Positions 1 to 10,643 of a stretch of 64,000 nucleotides of DNA are shown here, piece after piece. How positions within the stretch are numbered: the first letter of the stretch is position 1; every line of letters starts with the position of its first letter. The notes beneath the pieces were generated by a model that saw only the letters and a program-made list of their open reading frames with translations, was not told the origin of the DNA and ran no database searches. Origin of the DNA: Streptomyces sp. SJL17-4 (lineage in GTDB: Bacteria > Actinomycetota > Actinomycetes > Streptomycetales > Streptomycetaceae); contig NZ_CP104578.1 in NCBI RefSeq assembly GCF_036826855.1, positions 7,064,501-7,128,500 of the forward strand, in the 5' to 3' direction. The position numbers and the translations under genes are program-made.

Positions 1-511
1 CGACATCCCCGGCATGATCGCCGCCCTGCGCGAGCGGGGCGTCGAGCAGGTGGAGCAGGCGGCGATCCTCGGTGCCGGCGCCACCGCCTCCTCCGCGCTC
101 GCCGCCCTCGCCCGGATCTGCGCGGGGCCCGTCACCGCGTACGTACGGAGCGAGGCGCGCGCCGAGGAGATGCGCGGCTGGGGCGAGCGGCTCGGCGTGG
201 AGGTCCGTACGGCCGCCTGGGACGACGCGGCGGAGGCCTTCGCGTCCCCGCTGGTCGTCGCGACCACCCCCGCCGGTACGACGAACGCCCTCGCGGCGGC
301 CGTCCCCGACACCGTCGGCACACTCTTCGACGTCCTGTACGACCCCTGGCCGACCGCGCTCGCCGCCGCCTGGTCCGACCGCGGCGGCAAGGTGGTCGGC
401 GGCCTCGACCTCCTCGTCCACCAGGCCGTCCTCCAGGTCGAACAGATGACGGGTTGTGCTCCGGCACCGCTGGCGCTAATGCGTACGGCGATTTTGGTGG
501 ACACCCCCTGA
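1..511 (+). CDS. aroE: Shikimate 5-dehydrogenase, C-terminal part (truncated by window edge)
   Basis: NADPH-dependent reduction of 3-dehydroshikimate to shikimate. Only the C-terminal 169 or so codons are inside the window; the reading frame is open from base 2. The first visible residues (DIPGM) fit the end of the family's NTD-x-x-G substrate motif, and the Rossmann nucleotide-binding loop ILGAGATASSALAAL follows about 20 residues later, as expected for AroE. The C-terminal helix QAVLQVEQMTG is also typical. It is followed at once by a strong hairpin (527-554) and then by a gene on the opposite strand, so transcription probably ends here rather than continuing into aroC. High confidence in identity; start not visible. 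Confidence 0.9.
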   Translation, partial: DIPGMIAALRERGVEQVEQAAILGAGATASSALAALARICAGPVTAYVRSEARAEEMRGWGERLGVEVRTAAWDDAAEAFASPLVVATTPAGTTNALAAAVPDTVGTLFDVLYDPWPTALAAAWSDRGGKVVGGLDLLVHQAVLQVEQMTGCAPAPLALMRTAILVDTP

Positions 512-526
512 CACAGCAACAGGGGA

Positions 527-554
527 GGGGACCTGCTGTAGTCGGCAGGTCCCC
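527..554 (+). terminator. Terminator hairpin after aroE
   Basis: Perfect 10-bp inverted repeat (GGGGACCTGC / GCAGGTCCCC) with an 8-nt loop, starting 15 bases after the aroE stop. There is no T-run, as is usual in Streptomyces. Its symmetry lets it also stop transcripts of the convergent gene that ends at 597. Confidence 0.75.
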
Positions 555-596
555 TGGGCGTACCATCCTGTCGCTTCCGAAGCGTGTTCGTGGGGT

Positions 597-1052
597 TCAG
601 CCACACCAACCTAGAGGGCTCGTGTAGGAAGCCGTGTATATGTTGGAGGAACTCCACCAGCGAGTGGACCCCATGTACTGCACACACTTGCCCGCAGCCT
701 TGACGCGAACCGGTCCGGCATACGAGTTGTAGTTGCCGGGATCCTGGATCCAGCTGCCATCTGCGACGCGAATGCCCGCGTTCACGGGGAGACCTGTCTG
801 TTCGCCGGTAACGACCGTTACTACGCAGTTGTAACCGGTTGAGGAGTTGTAGAGCAGGTAAACGATGGCCTGAGGCCTGTCAGCCGGTACTCCAGGCTGT
901 ATGTAGAACCCCAATTCGTGCGAGGACTGGACGTAGTATCCGGAACCGCAGACGCTGACCGGGTTTGATGCAGCAGACGCTGAGGTGGTTAGTCCAATGG
1001 TTAGTGCCGCTGTTACGCCGAGCGTGAATAGAGCCTTGGCGATCTTGTGCAA
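597..1052 (-). CDS. Small secreted protein of unknown function
   Basis: 151 residues if translation begins at the TTG at 1052-1050, which has a near-ideal AAAGGAG ribosome site 5 bases upstream; a longer reading from 1139 would put 29 unlikely residues before the signal peptide. Residues 1-27 form a clear Sec signal peptide (basic HKIAK, hydrophobic core, ending SASA). The mature part is about 124 residues, rich in Tyr, Ser and Gly, with four cysteines (CGSGYY, YNCVV, GKCVQ, GWCG) that could make two disulphides. I do not recognise the family. Codon use is unlike the neighbours (CTA, ATA, TCA, GTA, ACA are frequent), so the gene is visibly AT-richer and probably acquired. It sits between aroE and aroC and faces against both. 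Confidence 0.8.
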   Translation of the reverse strand: MHKIAKALFTLGVTAALTIGLTTSASAASNPVSVCGSGYYVQSSHELGFYIQPGVPADRPQAIVYLLYNSSTGYNCVVTVVTGEQTGLPVNAGIRVADGSWIQDPGNYNSYAGPVRVKAAGKCVQYMGSTRWWSSSNIYTASYTSPLGWCG

Positions 1053-1091
1053 GGTTTCTCCTTTTGCAGGGCGGGAGGCAAAGGCCCCGTG

Positions 1092-1121
1092 ATCGTTCCA
1101 GTTTTGTCGGGCCCCCGTCAA
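1092..1121 (-). promoter_or_regulatory. Possible promoter of the small secreted protein
   Basis: On the minus strand TTGACG (1121-1116) is followed after 18 bases by AACGAT (1097-1092), giving a transcript start near 1085 and a leader of about 33 bases before the TTG start. The -35 is good, the -10 is weak. Confidence 0.4.
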
Positions 1122-1267
1122 CGAGCTCTTTGGTCGCACGCATCGTCCAAAGGCTGGACCGGAGACCAGGTGACCACGCCGGACGTGGGAGGATCAGTGA
1201 TGGCGGGCCAGGGCCGCGCACCCGGTCGCGCCGTCGCAGTACCCAGGCGCGAGCATGAGGAGCATCG

Positions 1268-2448
1268 TTGAGCAGGTTGCGTTGGCTGACCGCTGGGGAA
1301 TCCCACGGACCCGCGCTGGTCGCGACACTGGAGGGTCTTCCCGCCGGCGTCCCGGTCACCACTGAGCTGGTGGCGGACCACCTCGCGCGGCGACGCCTCG
1401 GCTATGGGCGTGGCGCCCGGATGAAGTTCGAGCAGGACGAGATCACCTTCCTGGGTGGAGTCCGGCACGGGCTCTCCCTCGGTTCCCCGATCGCCGTCAT
1501 GGTCGGCAACACCGAGTGGCCCAAGTGGGAGAAGGTCATGGCCGCCGACCCGGTCGACCCCTCCGAGCTCAAGGAGACGGGCCGCAACGCGCCCCTGACC
1601 CGGCCGCGTCCCGGTCACGCCGACCTCGCCGGCATGCAGAAGTACGGCTTCGACGAGGCCCGGCCGATCCTGGAGCGCGCCAGCGCCCGCGAGACCGCCG
1701 CCCGCGTCGCCCTCGGCGCGATCGCCCGCTCCTTCATCAAGGAGACCGCGGGCATCGAGATCGTGTCGCACGTCGTCGAGCTGGCCGCCGCCAAGGCGCC
1801 GTACGGCGTCTACCCGACCCCCGCCGACGTCGAGAAGCTCGACGCCGACCCGGTCCGCTGCCTCGACGCCGACGCGTCGAAGGCGATGGTCGCCGAGATC
1901 GACCAGGCCCACAAGGACGGCGACACCCTCGGCGGTGTCGTCGAGGTGCTGGCCTACGGCGTGCCCGTCGGCCTCGGCTCCCACGTCCACTGGGACCGGC
2001 GTCTCGACGCGCGGCTCGCCGCCGCCCTCATGGGCATCCAGGCCATCAAGGGCGTCGAGGTCGGCGACGGCTTCGACCTCGCCCGCGTGCCCGGCTCGCA
2101 GGCCCACGACGAGATCGTGAAGACCGAGGACGGCCTCAAGCGCACCTCCGGCCGCTCCGGCGGCACCGAGGGCGGCCTGACCACCGGTGAGCTGCTGCGG
2201 GTCCGCGCCGCGATGAAGCCCATCGCGACCGTTCCGCGCGCCCTCGCCACCGTCGACGTCGCCACCGGCGAGGCCACCCAGGCCCACCACCAGCGCTCCG
2301 ACGTCTGTGCGGTCCCCGCGGCCGGCATCGTCGCCGAGGCCATGGTCGCGCTCGTCCTCGCGGACGCCGTCGTCGAGAAGTTCGGCGGCGACAGCGTCCC
2401 GGAGACCCGCCGCAACGTGCGCTCGTACCTCGAGAACCTGCGCATCCG

Positions 2449-2452
<4 letters not shown>
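1268..2452 (+). CDS. aroC: Chorismate synthase
   Basis: Last step of the shikimate pathway: anti-1,4-elimination of phosphate from EPSP to chorismate, using reduced FMN. 394 residues, the usual length in Streptomyces. Seen: N-terminal [11 protein letters not shown] (family signature with the conserved SHG), the RPGHADLAG segment, [15 protein letters not shown], and the C-terminal signature with [12 protein letters not shown]. The TTG start at 1268 is preceded by AGGAG at 1258-1262. It is the first gene of a tightly coupled block: its TGA overlaps the GTG of aroK by 4 bases (GTGA). No sign of truncation or frameshift. Confidence 0.97.
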
Positions 2453-4507
<2,055 letters not shown>

Positions 4508-4512
4508 CGGGG

Positions 4513-4545
4513 CACCAGGGGGAGGCCCCGGCCGTTCCCCTGGTG
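4513..4545 (+). terminator. Hairpin after aroQ
   Basis: CACCAGGGG (4513-4521) pairs with CCCCTGGTG (4537-4545), a 9-bp perfect stem directly after aroQ. Its position argues against starting the next gene at the GTG at 4543. Confidence 0.65.
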
Positions 4546-4620
4546 GGGGCCGTGGGCGGTAACGTTCCGGCGCACCGGATACACCGGATACAACAGGCGT
4601 ACGAGACGGAGTGGGACCGG

Positions 4621-5772
4621 ATGCAGCACGCAGTGGGGGGTCCGCTGCCACCGCCGGAGCGACCGGGCCGGGCGGCCGGCCCCGGTACCGGCACCGGCTC
4701 GGGACCCGTTCCCGATTCCGCTTCCGCGCCCGGGGGCGTTCCCGGGACAGGGACCGGACCGGGAGCCGGGTCCGGACCGGGAGTAGGCACCGCACCCGGA
4801 GTCGGGTCAGGACCCGGACCCGTGTCCGCGGCCGGCGGCGCCCCGGGCGACAGCGCCCCCGGCGGGCGTCCGCCGATACCGCCGCCTCCGCCCGGCGCCC
4901 CGTACCCGGGTCCGCCCGCCGGATCCCGGCTCGGCGTGCACCCGGCCGTCCAGAGCGGTGCGCCCCGGCCCCCGCAGGCCGCGCCGCACCCGCACTCCGC
5001 CCCGCCCCCGCGTTCCGTGCCCCCCGCGGGGCCCGGGACACCCGGCTGGGGCGGCCCCGGAGCCGTACCGCAGCATTCCGGCGGGCCGCAGCACCCGGGT
5101 GGGTCGCGGTATCCCGGCGGGCAGCCCCCGCGCGCCGACCTCACCGGACAGGTGCCCCTGCCGCCCGTGAGCGCGCCTCTCGCGCCCGCCGTGGAGCACG
5201 GAGGCGGGACCGGGGCGGCGACCCTCGCCGTGCTGCTCATCGGCCCCGCGGGCGCCGGCAAGACCACCGTCGCCCGGCACTGGGCGCAGCGCCGCCGGGT
5301 GCCCACCGCGCACATCAGCCTCGACGACGTCCGCGAGTGGGTCTGCTCCGGCTTCGCCGACCCGCAGTCCGGGTGGAACGAGCACTCCGAGGCGCAGTAC
5401 CGGCTCGCCCGCCGCACCTGCGGCTTCGCCGCGCGCAACTTCCTCGCCAACGGCATCTCCTGCATCGTCGACGACGCCGTCTTCCCGGACCGGCCCGTCG
5501 TCGGCCTCGGCGGCTGGAAGCGCCACGTCGGCCCCGGACTGCTGCCCGTGGTGCTCCTGCCCGGTCTGGAGATCGTCCTGGAGCGCAACGCCGAGCGCAG
5601 CGGCAACCGGCGCCTCTCGGACGAGGAGGTCGCCGCCATCCACGGCCGGATGGCCGGCTGGTACGGCTCCGGGCTGCCGATCATCGACAACTCCACGTAC
5701 GACGTCGAGACCACCGCCCGTGTGCTCGACGACGTCCTGGCCCGCGCGATCGCCAGCCCGCCCACCTGGTGA
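4621..5772 (+). CDS. P-loop phosphotransferase-like protein with a Pro/Gly-rich N-terminal half
   Basis: About 383 residues from the ATG at 4621 (MQHAVGG). An in-frame GTG at 4543 would add 26 residues but overlaps the aroQ terminator stem. Residues 10-195 are low-complexity Pro/Gly/Ala with many GTGPG- and PPP-type repeats, probably disordered. The C-terminal 180 residues are a nucleotide kinase fold: Walker A GPAGAGKTT, then SLDDVRE, an arginine-rich lid ERNAERSGNRRL and SDEEVAAIHGRM. This resembles the zeta-toxin/chloramphenicol-phosphotransferase type of small-molecule kinase, but the substrate is unknown. The combination with a long disordered N-terminus is conserved-looking in Streptomyces as far as I recall. 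Not part of the aro block by spacing. Confidence 0.75.
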   Translation: MQHAVGGPLPPPERPGRAAGPGTGTGSGPVPDSASAPGGVPGTGTGPGAGSGPGVGTAPGVGSGPGPVSAAGGAPGDSAPGGRPPIPPPPPGAPYPGPPAGSRLGVHPAVQSGAPRPPQAAPHPHSAPPPRSVPPAGPGTPGWGGPGAVPQHSGGPQHPGGSRYPGGQPPRADLTGQVPLPPVSAPLAPAVEHGGGTGAATLAVLLIGPAGAGKTTVARHWAQRRRVPTAHISLDDVREWVCSGFADPQSGWNEHSEAQYRLARRTCGFAARNFLANGISCIVDDAVFPDRPVVGLGGWKRHVGPGLLPVVLLPGLEIVLERNAERSGNRRLSDEEVAAIHGRMAGWYGSGLPIIDNSTYDVETTARVLDDVLARAIASPPTW

Positions 5773-5903
5773 CCCCCGGGCCGGGCACCCCGGGCCCGGG
5801 AAGCCTGTCCGGCCCGGGGGTGCCCGGCACGGCTCGGCGGGCTTCCTGCCCGGTCGGCCGTTCTGAACAGGCCGCCGCGCCCCGCTCCTCGTACGCTCGG
5901 AGC

Positions 5904-7016
5904 ATGTCAGAGGTGTATGCGGACCGCCGTGTACGGCTGCGCGATCGGTGCGCGGCCGCGGGCAGCCCGGCGGCCCTGGTCTCCCGCCCTGCCAACGTCC
6001 GCTATCTCGCGGGCGGTTCGCCCTCGGGCGCGGTCCTCCTCGTCGGGCCGGAGCCCGAGGCGGACGTCCTGCTCTGCCCGGTCGCGCCCACCGGCGAACC
6101 GGCCGACGGACGGCTCGACGAACTCCTCCGCCGGCAGGTGCTGCCCGCGGGCGGCGGTGATCCGGCCGTCGCCGCCGTCGACCTCGCCCGCCGGGCGGGC
6201 GCCGACGAGCTGGCGGTCGAGGAGCACGATCTGACCGTGACCCGGCACCGGGCCATGGGCTCCGTCGCGCCCGGACTGCGGCTCGCCGACCTCGCCTGCG
6301 CCGTGGAGCAGCTGAGGATCGTCAAGGACGAGGACGAGATCGCCTGCCTCCGGATCGCCGCCGAGATCGCCGATCAGGCGCTCGGCGAGCTCCTGGAGTC
6401 GATCCTGGTGGGGCGGACCGAGCGGCACCTCGCCCTGGAGCTGGAGCGGCGGCTCGTCGACCACGGCGCCGACGGGGCCGCCTTCCCGACCTCGGTGGCG
6501 ACCGGCCCGCACTCCGGCCGCCGTGGGCACCGGCCCACCGACCGCCGGGTCGAGGAGGGAGATTTCCTTTCCGTCTGCCTCGGCGCCGACTACCGCGGCT
6601 ACCGCTGCGAGATCGGCCGCACCTTCGTCATCGGGACGACGCCCGCCGACTGGCAGATCGAGCTGTACGAGCTCGTCTTCGCCGCTCAGCGGGCCGGGCG
6701 GGAGTCCCTCGCACCGGGCGCCGAGTACCGCGACGTGGACCGGGCGGCCCGCCAGATTCTGGCCTCGGCGGGGCACGGAGAGGCCGCCGTACCCCTTACC
6801 GGGCACGGGGTGGGGCTCGAAATCGACGAGGACCCGCAGCTCTCACCCTCGGCCATGGGTAAACTGGACGCTTGTGTGCCGGTCACCGTCGAACCGGGGG
6901 TTCACCTCCCGGGACGGGGCGGGGTCCGGATCGATGACACGCTCGTCGTGCGCCAGGAGGCGGACGGCGGACCCGAGCTACTCACCATCACGACCAAGGA
7001 GCTGCTCGCGCTGTAG
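5904..7016 (+). CDS. M24-fold (aminopeptidase P-like) protein with substituted metal ligands
   Basis: 370 residues: creatinase-like N-terminal domain (about 1-140) and a pita-bread M24 domain. The canonical five metal ligands Asp, Asp, His, Glu, Glu align with Cys225 (CLGADY), Glu236 (CEIGRTF), His301 (GHGVGLE), Glu330 (VEPGV) and Asp344 (RIDDT); the usual HE-x-P histidine after the third ligand is Asp308 (IDEDP). Three of five ligands therefore differ from typical Xaa-Pro aminopeptidases. It may be a non-catalytic homologue, or use a different metal or chemistry. It lies directly upstream of efp, which in many bacteria neighbours an aminopeptidase P gene. Fold is certain, activity is not. 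Confidence 0.85.
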   Translation: MSEVYADRRVRLRDRCAAAGSPAALVSRPANVRYLAGGSPSGAVLLVGPEPEADVLLCPVAPTGEPADGRLDELLRRQVLPAGGGDPAVAAVDLARRAGADELAVEEHDLTVTRHRAMGSVAPGLRLADLACAVEQLRIVKDEDEIACLRIAAEIADQALGELLESILVGRTERHLALELERRLVDHGADGAAFPTSVATGPHSGRRGHRPTDRRVEEGDFLSVCLGADYRGYRCEIGRTFVIGTTPADWQIELYELVFAAQRAGRESLAPGAEYRDVDRAARQILASAGHGEAAVPLTGHGVGLEIDEDPQLSPSAMGKLDACVPVTVEPGVHLPGRGGVRIDDTLVVRQEADGGPELLTITTKELLAL

Positions 7017-7065
7017 GGCGCGTGCGTCTCCGCGGTCCCACGTCAGTCCAGGAGATTCCGCAACC

Positions 7066-7632
7066 GTGGCTTCCACGAACGACCTCAAGAACGGCATGGT
7101 GCTCAAGCTCGACGGGGGCCAGCTCTGGTCCGTCGTCGAGTTCCAGCACGTCAAGCCCGGCAAGGGCCCGGCCTTCGTGCGCACCAAGCTCAAGAACGTG
7201 CTGTCCGGCAAGGTCGTCGACAAGACCTTCAACGCCGGCGTGAAGGTCGAGACGGCCACCATCGACCGCCGCGACATGCAGTTCTCCTACATGGACGGCG
7301 ACTACTTCGTCTTCATGGACGAGCAGACCTACGACCAGCTCATGGTCGACCGCAAGTCCGTCGGTGACGCCGCCAACTTCCTCATCGAGGGCTTCACCGC
7401 CTCCGTCGCCCAGCACGAGGGCGAGGTGCTCTACGTCGAGCTTCCGGCCGCCGTCGAGCTGACGATCAAGCACACCGACCCGGGCGTCCAGGGCGACCGC
7501 TCCACCGGCGGCACCAAGCCCGCCACGCTGGAGACCGGCCACGAGATCCAGGTCCCGCTCTTCATCACCACCGGTGAGAAGATCAAGGTCGACACCCGCA
7601 CCAGCGACTACCTCGGCCGGGTGAACAAGTAA
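7066..7632 (+). CDS. efp: Translation elongation factor P
   Basis: Rescues ribosomes stalled on polyproline stretches. 188 residues from GTG at 7066, with GGAG at about 7050. Three beta-barrel domains; the domain I loop reads KPGKGPAF, i.e. the PGKGP type that is characteristic of actinobacteria, in which the tip lysine is thought to work without post-translational extension. C-terminal domain ends [19 protein letters not shown], the family signature. NusB starts 2 bases after its stop. Confidence 0.97.
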   Translation: MASTNDLKNGMVLKLDGGQLWSVVEFQHVKPGKGPAFVRTKLKNVLSGKVVDKTFNAGVKVETATIDRRDMQFSYMDGDYFVFMDEQTYDQLMVDRKSVGDAANFLIEGFTASVAQHEGEVLYVELPAAVELTIKHTDPGVQGDRSTGGTKPATLETGHEIQVPLFITTGEKIKVDTRTSDYLGRVNK

Positions 7633-7634
7633 CC

Positions 7635-8072
7635 GTGGCCGCTCGGAGCAAGGCCCGCAAGCGCGCCTTCCAGATCCTCTTCGAGGCGGACCAGCGTGGT
7701 GCCTCCGTCCAGGAGGTTCTCGCGGACCAGGTCCGCCACGCGCGGTCGGACGACCGCCAGCCGCCGGTGAACGACTTCACCATGCAGCTGGTCGAGGGCT
7801 ACGCGTCCCATGTGGCTCGGATCGACGAGCTCATCGCGACCTACGCGGTGGACTGGGACCTCGACCGGATGCCCGTCGCCGACCGGAACATCGTGCGCCT
7901 CGGTGCGTACGAGCTGATCTGGGAGGACGGCACGCCGGACGCGGTCGCGATCGACGAGGCGGTGCAGCTCGCCAAGGAGTTCTCCACGGACGAGTCCCCG
8001 ACCTTCGTCAACGGTCTTCTGGCGCGCTTCAAGGACTTGAAGCCGCGTCTGCGCCGGGACGCGGACGTCTGA
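7635..8072 (+). CDS. nusB: Transcription antitermination factor NusB
   Basis: RNA-binding partner of NusE in antitermination complexes on rRNA operons. 145 residues, all-helical. Seen: N-terminal ARSKARKRAFQILFEAD, the central LDRMPVADRNIVRLGAYEL and the C-terminal PDAVAIDEAVQLAKEFSTDESPTFVNGLLA split over the conserved helices. GTG start 2 bases after the efp stop, so the two are surely co-transcribed. Two strong hairpins follow. Confidence 0.97.
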   Translation: MAARSKARKRAFQILFEADQRGASVQEVLADQVRHARSDDRQPPVNDFTMQLVEGYASHVARIDELIATYAVDWDLDRMPVADRNIVRLGAYELIWEDGTPDAVAIDEAVQLAKEFSTDESPTFVNGLLARFKDLKPRLRRDADV

Positions 8073-8113
8073 GTCCGTAGGGCCTGTCCGACAGGCCCCG
8101 GACGTCACCGGCA

Positions 8114-8155
8114 GTCGAAGGGGCCCGCAGCACTCGTGCTGCGGGCCCCTTCGAC
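8114..8155 (+). terminator. Bidirectional terminator between nusB and bldD
   Basis: Perfect 20-bp inverted repeat beginning GTCGAAGGGGCCCGCAGCAC at 8114-8133, with its complement at 8136-8155 (in practice an 18-bp stem with a 6-nt loop). Symmetrical, so it can serve nusB (plus) and bldD (minus). Confidence 0.85.
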
Positions 8156-8190
8156 GTATCCCGGGCCCCTCGTTCGCGAGGGCGAAAAGC

Positions 8191-8230
8191 GCCGGGCCCG
8201 TGGACGTCGGATGACGTCCACGGGCCCGGC
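8191..8230. terminator. Second bidirectional terminator between nusB and bldD
   Basis: Perfect 18-bp stem (GCCGGGCCCGTGGACGTC at 8191-8208 and its complement at 8213-8230) with a GGAT loop. It lies 30 bases beyond the bldD stop. Two such stems in 120 bases insulate efp-nusB from bldD. Confidence 0.8.
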
Positions 8231-8260
8231 GGTACGTTTCTGCTGGGTCCCCTGAAGGGG

Positions 8261-8761
8261 TCAGTTCTCCTCGTGGGCGACCGCGCGGCGCGCGTCCGCG
8301 TCGAGGACGCCCCAGCTGATGAGCTGCTCGGTGAGGACCGAGGGGGACTGGTCGTAGATGACGGCGAGGGTGCGCAGGTCGTCCTGACGGATCGACAGCA
8401 CCTTGCCGTTGTAGTCGCCGCGCTGCGACTGGATCGTCGCCGCGTAGCGCTGGAGCGGGCCCGCCTTCTCCTGGGGGACGTGCGCCAGGCGCTCCAGATC
8501 CAGAACGAGCTTCGGCGGCGGCTCGGCGGCCCCGCCCGGCGTGGTGCCCGGCAGGAGCTCCTGGACCGGCACCCCGTAGAAGTCGGCCAGCTCGGCAAGG
8601 CGCTGCACGGTCACCGCGCGGTCGCCACGCTCGTACGAACCGACCACCACGGCCTTCCAACGGCCCTGGGACTTCTCCTCCACCCCGTGGAGCGAGAGAC
8701 CCTGCTGGGTGCGGATGGCACGGAGTTTGGCCCCGAGCTGCTTTGCGTATTCGCTGGACAT
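8261..8761 (-). CDS. bldD: Developmental master repressor BldD
   Basis: Represses sporulation genes during vegetative growth when dimerised by tetrameric cyclic di-GMP. 166 residues. N-terminal XRE-type helix-turn-helix (about 9-65: LGAKLRAIRTQQGLSL ... SYERGDRAVTVQRLAELADFYGV), a linker, and a C-terminal effector domain with the exact c-di-GMP motif R114-G-D-x8-R125-Q-D-D. All residues of that motif are present, so nucleotide control should be intact. Convergent to nusB and divergent from pyrR. Upstream lies a TCAC/GTGA palindrome resembling its own operator, consistent with autoregulation known for BldD. Confidence 0.97.
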   Translation of the reverse strand: MSSEYAKQLGAKLRAIRTQQGLSLHGVEEKSQGRWKAVVVGSYERGDRAVTVQRLAELADFYGVPVQELLPGTTPGGAAEPPPKLVLDLERLAHVPQEKAGPLQRYAATIQSQRGDYNGKVLSIRQDDLRTLAVIYDQSPSVLTEQLISWGVLDADARRAVAHEEN

Positions 8762-8807
8762 AACGCTCCCGGACGCTGTGACGACATGCGGCTGCGCCGC
8801 GCGGCTG

Positions 8808-8827
8808 GTAACTCACTGTGAGGTTAC
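8808..8827. promoter_or_regulatory. Putative BldD autoregulatory box
   Basis: GTAACTCACTGTGAGGTTAC is a near-palindrome of TCAC/GTGA half-sites, about 50 bases upstream of the bldD start. On the minus strand AGTGAGTTACC resembles the known BldD consensus (AGTGA then TCACC). Position and symmetry fit the known self-repression of bldD; binding is inferred. Confidence 0.6.
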
Positions 8828-8942
8828 GCAGCGTTACTCTTTCCCGTCAAGCCGAATGGTCCGTACCGCCCCCTCCCGGGGGACGGCGCGCGGAGTGGCG
8901 GCAGGGGTACGAGGGAGGCTTCCGTCCGCCCCTGGTATCGTT

Positions 8943-9574
<632 letters not shown>

Positions 9575-9660
9575 CCGGACCGGCTTTCCCCCGCGGGGCC
9601 GGGGCACCCCCCTGCGCCCCCGCATGCCCTCACACCTCCCCACCACGGAGAGACACACCG

Positions 9661-10641
9661 ATGATGCGTCACCTCATCTCGGCCGCCGACCTCACCCGCG
9701 ACGACGCCGTCCTGATCCTCGACACCGCCGAGGAGATGGCCCGGGTGGCCGACCGGCCCATCCGGAAGCTGCCGACCCTGCGCGGCCGGACCATCTGCAA
9801 CCTGTTCTTCGAGGACTCCACCCGGACCCGGATCTCCTTCGAGGCCGCCGAGAAGCGCCTCTCCGCCGACGTCATCAACTTCGCGGCCAAGGGCTCCAGC
9901 GTCTCCAAGGGCGAGTCCCTCAAGGACACCGCGCAGACCCTGGAGGCCATGGGCGTCGACGCGGTCGTCATCCGCCACGGCGCCTCCGGAGCCCCGTACC
10001 GCCTCGCCACCTCCGGCTGGATCGACGCCCCCGTCATCAACGCCGGCGACGGCACCCACCAGCACCCCACCCAGGCCCTCCTGGACGCCTTCACCATGCG
10101 CCGCCGCCTGGTCGGCCGCGACGCCGGACTCGGCCAGGACCTCGCGGGCAAGCGGATCACGCTCGTCGGCGACGTCCTGCACAGCCGCGTCGCCCGCTCC
10201 AACGTCGACCTGCTGCACACCCTCGGCGCGGAGGTCACCCTGGTGGCCCCGCCCACCCTGGTCCCCGTCGGCGTCGAGACCTGGCCCTGCGAGGTCTCGT
10301 ACGACCTCGACCGCGTGCTGCCGAAGTCCGACGCGGTCATGATGCTGCGTGTGCAGCGAGAGCGGATGAACGCCGCCTTCTTCCCCACCGAGCGCGAGTA
10401 CTCCCGCCGGTACGGGCTCGACGGCGAGCGGATGGCGAAGATGCCCGAGCACGCCATCGTCATGCACCCCGGCCCCATGGTCCGCGGCATGGAGATCACC
10501 GCCGAGGTCGCCGACTCCGACCGCTGCACGGTCGTCGAGCAGGTCGCCAACGGCGTCTCCGTCCGGATGGCGGTCCTCTACCTGCTTCTGGGCGGCAACG
10601 ACTCCGCCGTCACCCACACCCGTACCGAGGAGAACAAGTAA
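9661..10641 (+). CDS. pyrB: Aspartate carbamoyltransferase catalytic chain
   Basis: Joins carbamoyl phosphate and aspartate to N-carbamoylaspartate. 326 residues. Carbamoyl-phosphate signature [19 protein letters not shown], then [21 protein letters not shown] and the C-terminal [11 protein letters not shown] are all present. No regulatory pyrI is nearby, as usual for actinobacteria. Starts at ATG 9661 (a second ATG follows at once), 86 bases after pyrR, with GGAGAG as ribosome site; pyrC follows 2 bases after the stop. Confidence 0.96.
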   Translation: MMRHLISAADLTRDDAVLILDTAEEMARVADRPIRKLPTLRGRTICNLFFEDSTRTRISFEAAEKRLSADVINFAAKGSSVSKGESLKDTAQTLEAMGVDAVVIRHGASGAPYRLATSGWIDAPVINAGDGTHQHPTQALLDAFTMRRRLVGRDAGLGQDLAGKRITLVGDVLHSRVARSNVDLLHTLGAEVTLVAPPTLVPVGVETWPCEVSYDLDRVLPKSDAVMMLRVQRERMNAAFFPTEREYSRRYGLDGERMAKMPEHAIVMHPGPMVRGMEITAEVADSDRCTVVEQVANGVSVRMAVLYLLLGGNDSAVTHTRTEENK

Positions 10642-10643
10642 CC

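Noticed and set aside
4543..4620. Upstream GTG start for the P-loop protein
   Set aside because: It lies within the right arm of the aroQ hairpin; the ATG at 4621 is more plausible, though weakly supported by its ribosome site.
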